NCBI GenBank assembly: GCA_946403545.1
Contig: CAMJAG010000003.1
Coordinates: 1-35,296, forward strand
DNA: 35,296 bases
Direction: 5' to 3'
DNA from: an uncultured Caryophanales bacterium
GTDB lineage: Bacteria > Bacillota_I > Bacilli_A > RFN20 > CAG-826
Shown here: one piece after another, positions 32,450 to 35,296 of the stretch
How the letters are laid out: every line of letters starts with the position of its first letter
How positions within the stretch are numbered: position 1 is the first letter of the stretch
The notes under the pieces: model-generated
Told to the model about the DNA's origin: nothing
Databases searched by the model: none
Seen by the model: the letters and a program-made list of their open reading frames with translations, nothing else
Program-made: the position numbers and the translations under genes

Positions 32450-33142
32450 TTATTCCTTTCTTGGGTCAATGAACTTGACACCATCGTTGTATCTACCATA
32501 TTGGCCTTTAGCTTTTTCTAAAGCTTCTTCAGCAGATAATCCTTTTTTCATGAAATCTGTGAATTTGCCAATTGATAAGTATTGATAACCAATGATTTCG
32601 CCATCTGCATCTAATGCCATAGATGTGATGTAACCTTCGGTTAATTCAAGGTATCTAGGACCTTTTTCTTTTGTAGAATAAATTGTACCAACTTGGCTTC
32701 TGAGGCCTTTGCCTAAATCTTCAAGACCTGCACCAACTGGTAAACCGTTTTCTGAGAAAGCACTTTGTGTTCTACCATAAACGATTTGTAAGAATAATTC
32801 ACGCATTGCAGTATTGATAGCGTCGCAAACTAAGTCAGTATTTACTGCTTCTAATAATGTTTTGCCTACTAAAGCTTCACTTGCCATAGCAGCACTGTGT
32901 GTCATACCAGAACAACCGATTGTTTCGATTAATGCTTCTTCGATGATACCGTTTTTAACGTTTAATGAGAGTTTACATGCGCCTTGTTGTGGAGCACACC
33001 AACCAATACCGTGTGTGAAACCGTTAATATCTTTGATTTCTCTGGAATATACCCATTTTCCTTCTTCAGGAATTGGAGCACAACCATGAGATGCACCGCA
33101 TTTCACTTTACACATGTTTTCAACTTCTTTTGTGTAATTCAT
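32450..33142 (-). CDS. Iron-sulfur cluster assembly scaffold-like protein of the GGGtGRT pair
   Basis: The 230-residue protein resembles NifU/IscU-like scaffolds. It has an N-terminal cysteine cluster, C11, C15 and C21, then GWCAPQQGACKLSL, and the IGCSGMTHSAAMASEALVGKTL stretch that matches the scaffold core with a cluster-ligand cysteine. A C-terminal region of about 70 residues is specific to this group. GGAGG stands in front of the ATG. It is the first gene of the operon, and a structured leader with two inverted repeats precedes it. A role in building or delivering an Fe-S cluster to the GGGtGRT protein or a client is plausible but unproven. Confidence 0.82.
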   Translation of the reverse strand: MNYTKEVENMCKVKCGASHGCAPIPEEGKWVYSREIKDINGFTHGIGWCAPQQGACKLSLNVKNGIIEEALIETIGCSGMTHSAAMASEALVGKTLLEAVNTDLVCDAINTAMRELFLQIVYGRTQSAFSENGLPVGAGLEDLGKGLRSQVGTIYSTKEKGPRYLELTEGYITSMALDADGEIIGYQYLSIGKFTDFMKKGLSAEEALEKAKGQYGRYNDGVKFIDPRKE

Positions 33143-33178
33143 CTTTTCTCCTCCGTATTAGATATTTTTTAATATCCC

Positions 33179-33232
33179 ACCACTTTAGATGTCATAAGTG
33201 GTTTTAAATTTATTTAGGAGTGACATCACTCC
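33179..33232 (-). promoter_or_regulatory. Structured leader/operator before the GGGtGRT operon
   Basis: Two inverted repeats precede the gene. GGAGTGA-CA-TCACTCC (33217-33232) lies about 8 bp after a TATGAT -10 box on the minus strand (33240-33245), so it begins at about +1. ACCACTT-N10-AAGTGGT (33179-33202) follows before the SD. Both could fold in RNA or be protein sites. The first shares TGTCACT, on the gene strand, with the palindrome at 25824. Confidence 0.55.
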
Positions 33233-33325
33233 AAAAGAAATCATACCATTTTTTTATTATAATAAAAGATATTTTTATCACTAGATTGTAACACCATCTC
33301 TAATTTATAGGTTTTCAAAAATAAA

Positions 33326-33354
33326 CAAAAACAGTACCGATTGCTCGATACTGT
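33326..33354 (-). terminator. Terminator of the AbrB/ABC-2 operon
   Basis: On the minus strand ACAGTATCGA and TCGGTACTGT form a 10-bp stem (one wobble) around GCAA, followed by TTTTGTTTATTTT. Confidence 0.85.
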
Positions 33355-33365
33355 CTTTAAATTAT

Positions 33366-34049
33366 TTAGAAATCAACTTTTGCTAACCTCTTTGAAGAAA
33401 TTTTATAAACCAATAAATGGAGCAGGAAAGAGAGTATGATTGCGCCTGCTAAGATAGCAAATTGGATTCCAATATGTAAATTGTTGAAAAACTCAAGTCC
33501 AGGTATATATGGCAAAACGATTGTAAATATTCCAATGTATAGAACAAATCCTATGATGGTAAACAATGATGACATCACAATGGACTTACCTTTTTTGTAA
33601 TAAATTGGGAAGAAGATAAGGTCCGCAACAGCGTAACCAATGATACCAAATGCTAGTAAAAGCACAAAACTGTTAAGTCCTAAACCAGGGATAAAGTATT
33701 TTTCTGGATCCTTAGCATTTTGAATAATTACTTCATTAATAACTCTTGCTAAAGGATATAAAGCGGTCAATAAAAGAATATAAGTTACTTGCATTAAAAT
33801 AACAGTAATAATTCTTGCTAAGACTATGTCTTTCTTTCTAACTGGCAATAAAACAGAATAAAGTAAATCGTTGCTTTGTTGTCCCTTATTAGCACCCAAG
33901 AAAAGAATTGGATAGCAAGTTAAGATATAAATGAAGCCGATTCCTATTGGATAAGCAGGAATTAGAATCATTAACGGAAACATAGCGATGAATACATAGC
34001 AGATAGGATGCATCGCTAAGCGGAGTTCTTTATAAAGTAAAGCTTTCAT
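33366..34049 (-). CDS. ABC-2 type permease
   Basis: The 227-residue protein has six membrane helices and a start MKALLYKELRLAMHP typical of the small ABC-2 permease group (PF13346-like), with a central loop LLPVRKKDIVLAR. It overlaps the ATPase gene by 20 bp, with AAGGAG inside that gene as SD. Together they form an exporter whose cargo is unknown. Related pairs in Firmicutes lie behind a GntR- or AbrB-type regulator, as here, and are often linked to envelope stress or antibiotic response. Confidence 0.82.
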   Translation of the reverse strand: MKALLYKELRLAMHPICYVFIAMFPLMILIPAYPIGIGFIYILTCYPILFLGANKGQQSNDLLYSVLLPVRKKDIVLARIITVILMQVTYILLLTALYPLARVINEVIIQNAKDPEKYFIPGLGLNSFVLLLAFGIIGYAVADLIFFPIYYKKGKSIVMSSLFTIIGFVLYIGIFTIVLPYIPGLEFFNNLHIGIQFAILAGAIILSFLLHLLVYKISSKRLAKVDF

Positions 34050-34899
34050 TGTTGTGACTCCTTTCTAGATAGACCATAATTTCTTCTAAATCTGGTTCTC
34101 TTGGTTTGATATCGTGTTTGATAAAAACGTCTTTGTTATCAACACTGATGAGGCCTTCGATGTGGTCATCTAATTCTTTATAAGCGATATATTCTTTTTC
34201 TAAGTCTTTATTCTTAGTTTTGTCTATGACAAATAAATAAGAATTAACAAAATCTTTTTTCTTACCAGTAAAGACAATTTCACCATTTTGGATATAAGTA
34301 ATATTGCTTGCACATTTATCTAAGTCACTTGTGATATGTGTGGAGAAAAGAATAGCGCGGTCACCACTTTTAACGATTTCTCTAAAGATGTCTAAAACTT
34401 CTTCTCTAGAGACTGGATCTAAGCCTGATGTTGGTTCATCTAAGATTAAGAGTTCCGCTTTATGGGATAAAGCTATAGCCACAGAGTATTTAACTTTCAT
34501 ACCACTTGATAACTCTTCGAGTTTTTTATTCACATCAAGGTTAAAAAGTTTACATACTTCTTCAAACTTCTTTTCATCAAAGTTCTTGTAGAAACGTTTA
34601 GTAACATTCATTAATTGCTTAATTGTACGGTTTGGATGGTAATTAAGCTCACTTAACGCAAAACCAATTCGTTGTTTGTTTTCTAATTCGTTATCGGTCA
34701 TATCTGTTTCAAAAGCTTGGATAGAACCACTTTCATAATGCAATAAATTCATAATGCATTTAAGTGTTGTGGTCTTACCTGCACCATTACGACCAATAAA
34801 ACCCATGATTTCTCCAGGTTTGATGCTAAAGGAGACATTTTTTAGGGAAAATGATGGATATTTTTTATTAACATTTTCCAATCTTAATATTTCTTCCAT
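34030..34899 (-). CDS. ABC exporter ATP-binding protein
   Basis: A 289-residue ATPase: Walker A GRNGAGKT (about residues 36-43), Q-loop region, signature LSSGM, Walker B LLILDEP with D loop SGLDP, and switch histidine in FSTHITSDL. The last 70 residues are the C-terminal extension common in exporters of this type. It is the second gene of the AbrB-ATPase-permease operon, beginning 2 bp after the AbrB-like gene, and drives the ABC-2 permease whose start it overlaps. Confidence 0.9.
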   Translation of the reverse strand: MEEILRLENVNKKYPSFSLKNVSFSIKPGEIMGFIGRNGAGKTTTLKCIMNLLHYESGSIQAFETDMTDNELENKQRIGFALSELNYHPNRTIKQLMNVTKRFYKNFDEKKFEEVCKLFNLDVNKKLEELSSGMKVKYSVAIALSHKAELLILDEPTSGLDPVSREEVLDIFREIVKSGDRAILFSTHITSDLDKCASNITYIQNGEIVFTGKKKDFVNSYLFVIDKTKNKDLEKEYIAYKELDDHIEGLISVDNKDVFIKHDIKPREPDLEEIMVYLERSHNNESFTL

Positions 34900-34901
34900 A
34901 A

Positions 34902-35105
34902 TTATTTTTTATCTCCCATTAAGGCATAAAATGCATCGGATTTCATAATCGCTAATCCACCTCTACTTTTATCGCCCATAACTAATAACGTTTCGCCTTC
35001 TTTGATGTCAAACATATCTCTTGCTTCCTTAGGAATTGTGATTTGACCTTTAGGTCCTACTCTGACACTGACGATGAATCTATCATTTTCAATTACTTCT
35101 TTCAT
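34902..35105 (-). CDS. SpoVT/AbrB-type DNA-binding regulator
   Basis: The 67-residue protein is a single swapped-hairpin domain: VRVGPKGQITIPKEARDMFDIKEGETLLVMG (about 14-44) is the AbrB/MazE core. A short tail IMKSDAFYALMGDKK follows. It forms dimers that bind DNA. It heads the exporter operon and likely controls it. It could resemble an antitoxin, but no toxin gene is adjacent. Three 9-bp direct repeats in its own leader are a probable binding array. Confidence 0.85.
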   Translation of the reverse strand: MKEVIENDRFIVSVRVGPKGQITIPKEARDMFDIKEGETLLVMGDKSRGGLAIMKSDAFYALMGDKK

Positions 35106-35108
35106 AAT

Positions 35109-35135
35109 TCTTACTTTTCTTACCTTTCTTACTTT
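35109..35135 (-). repeat. Three tandem 9-bp repeats in the AbrB-like gene leader
   Basis: On the plus strand the units are TCTTACTTT, TCTTACCTT and TCTTACTTT, exactly adjacent. On the gene strand they fill the whole gap between TATAAT (35136-35141) and the ATG at 35105 save 3 nt. The unit nearest the ATG (AAAGTAAGA) and the middle unit (AAGGTAAGA) also act as weak SD sequences. Confidence 0.7.
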
Positions 35136-35141
35136 ATTATA
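35136..35141 (-). promoter_or_regulatory. -10 box of the AbrB/ABC-2 operon
   Basis: A perfect TATAAT on the minus strand, 30 bp before the ATG, directly adjoining the triple repeat. No strong -35 is seen at 16-18 bp. Confidence 0.5.
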
Positions 35142-35174
35142 TTCCTTATTTTAGAAATTAAAAGTAATTTTAAA

Positions 35175-35208
35175 TAAAAAAACAGCTCTAACATTAAATT
35201 AGAACTGT
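35175..35208 (-). terminator. Terminator of the initiator tRNA gene
   Basis: On the minus strand ACAGTTCTAA and TTAGAGCTGT pair (one wobble) with a 7-nt loop, followed by TTTTTTTATTT, 11 bp after the tRNA 3' end. Confidence 0.75.
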
Positions 35209-35218
35209 AATTAACGAT

Positions 35219-35294
35219 TGGTTGCGGAGGTAGGATTTGAACACTACGACCTCCAGGTTATGGGCCTGACGAGCTACCACTGCTCTACTCCGCG
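35219..35294 (-). tRNA. Initiator tRNA-fMet(CAT) with atypical features
   Basis: The minus strand folds as tRNA with CAT anticodon. It is an initiator because C1 faces A72 (CGCGGAG against CTCCGCA) and the D stem has an A11-T24 pair. Three points are unusual. The anticodon stem is TCAGG/CCTGG, so position 29-41 is A-T instead of the first of the three G-C pairs. The base before the anticodon is C (loop CCCATAA) where T is nearly universal in bacteria. The T stem 5' strand is GTAGTG opposite CCTAC, one extra T. CCA is encoded. Confidence 0.88.
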
Positions 35295-35296
35295 AT

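Noticed and set aside
34902-35105. AbrB-like protein as a toxin-antitoxin antitoxin
   Set aside because: The adjacent genes are an ABC ATPase and permease; no toxin-like reading frame overlaps or follows.
1-35296. UGA read as tryptophan (Mollicutes code)
   Set aside because: All frames close normally without in-frame TGA and tryptophan is always TGG, so the data show TGA avoidance, not reassignment.
1-35296. CRISPR arrays, insertion sequences, integrases or phage genes
   Set aside because: No repeat-spacer pattern, transposase motif or terminal inverted repeats were found; base composition looks even.

Overview
The window is AT-rich, densely coded DNA with short intergenic gaps, simple hairpin-plus-T terminators and many zinc-ribbon and lipoprotein genes. 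It looks like the chromosome of an anaerobic low-GC Gram-positive relative, probably an uncultured Bacilli/Mollicutes-like lineage. Evidence for anaerobic life is an anaerobic ribonucleotide reductase activase (61-747), rubrerythrin (7550-8089) and the GGGtGRT/Fe-S scaffold pair (31440-33142). There are no mobile elements, CRISPR arrays or rRNA. All 32 complete protein genes end in TAA (28) or TAG (4), none in TGA, while every tryptophan is TGG. At least seven genes have a good -10 box only 6-12 nt before the ATG and no Shine-Dalgarno (SD) sequence, so leaderless mRNAs appear common.

Layout. Positions 1-7182 hold nrdG, two paralogous zinc-ribbon membrane proteins, a dCMP deaminase-folD pair, and a Crp/Fnr-type regulator divergent from an ABC binding protein plus permease that lacks its ATPase. 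Two tRNA genes (Phe, Asp) follow, then rubrerythrin and a 1304-residue protein joining a complete TetR-type regulator to PAS, HD-GYP and GGDEF domains. From 12456 to 18228 come an ABC-2 exporter, a phosphoesterase lipoprotein, a membrane protein and an M6-type metalloprotease lipoprotein. From 18248 to 25815 come a GT-C mannosyltransferase-like protein, a lipoprotein, an MscS channel in one operon with a 1133-residue tandem-repeat surface protein, and a CmpB-like membrane protein. Next is a membrane GGDEF-EAL protein (25892-28156), a small zinc-ribbon protein, a TetR/membrane-flavodoxin operon divergent from an orphan gene, a DUF4177/TfoX pair, the GGGtGRT operon, an AbrB/ABC-2 operon and an initiator tRNA gene at the right edge.

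Themes. Two c-di-GMP proteins share a short motif about 110 bp upstream of their start codons. Several promoters carry near-perfect palindromes where a repressor would act: Crp/Fnr at 5437, CmpB at 25824, the zinc-ribbon gene at 28881, TetR at 30468 and GGGtGRT at 33217. The AbrB leader at 35109 carries three direct repeats. Two of the three tRNAs depart from canonical tRNA structure. The strongest candidates for undescribed biology are the TetR-HD-GYP-GGDEF fusion with its upstream repeats, the repeat-protein/MscS operon, the GGGtGRT operon with its structured leader, and the atypical tRNAs with the absence of UGA stops.
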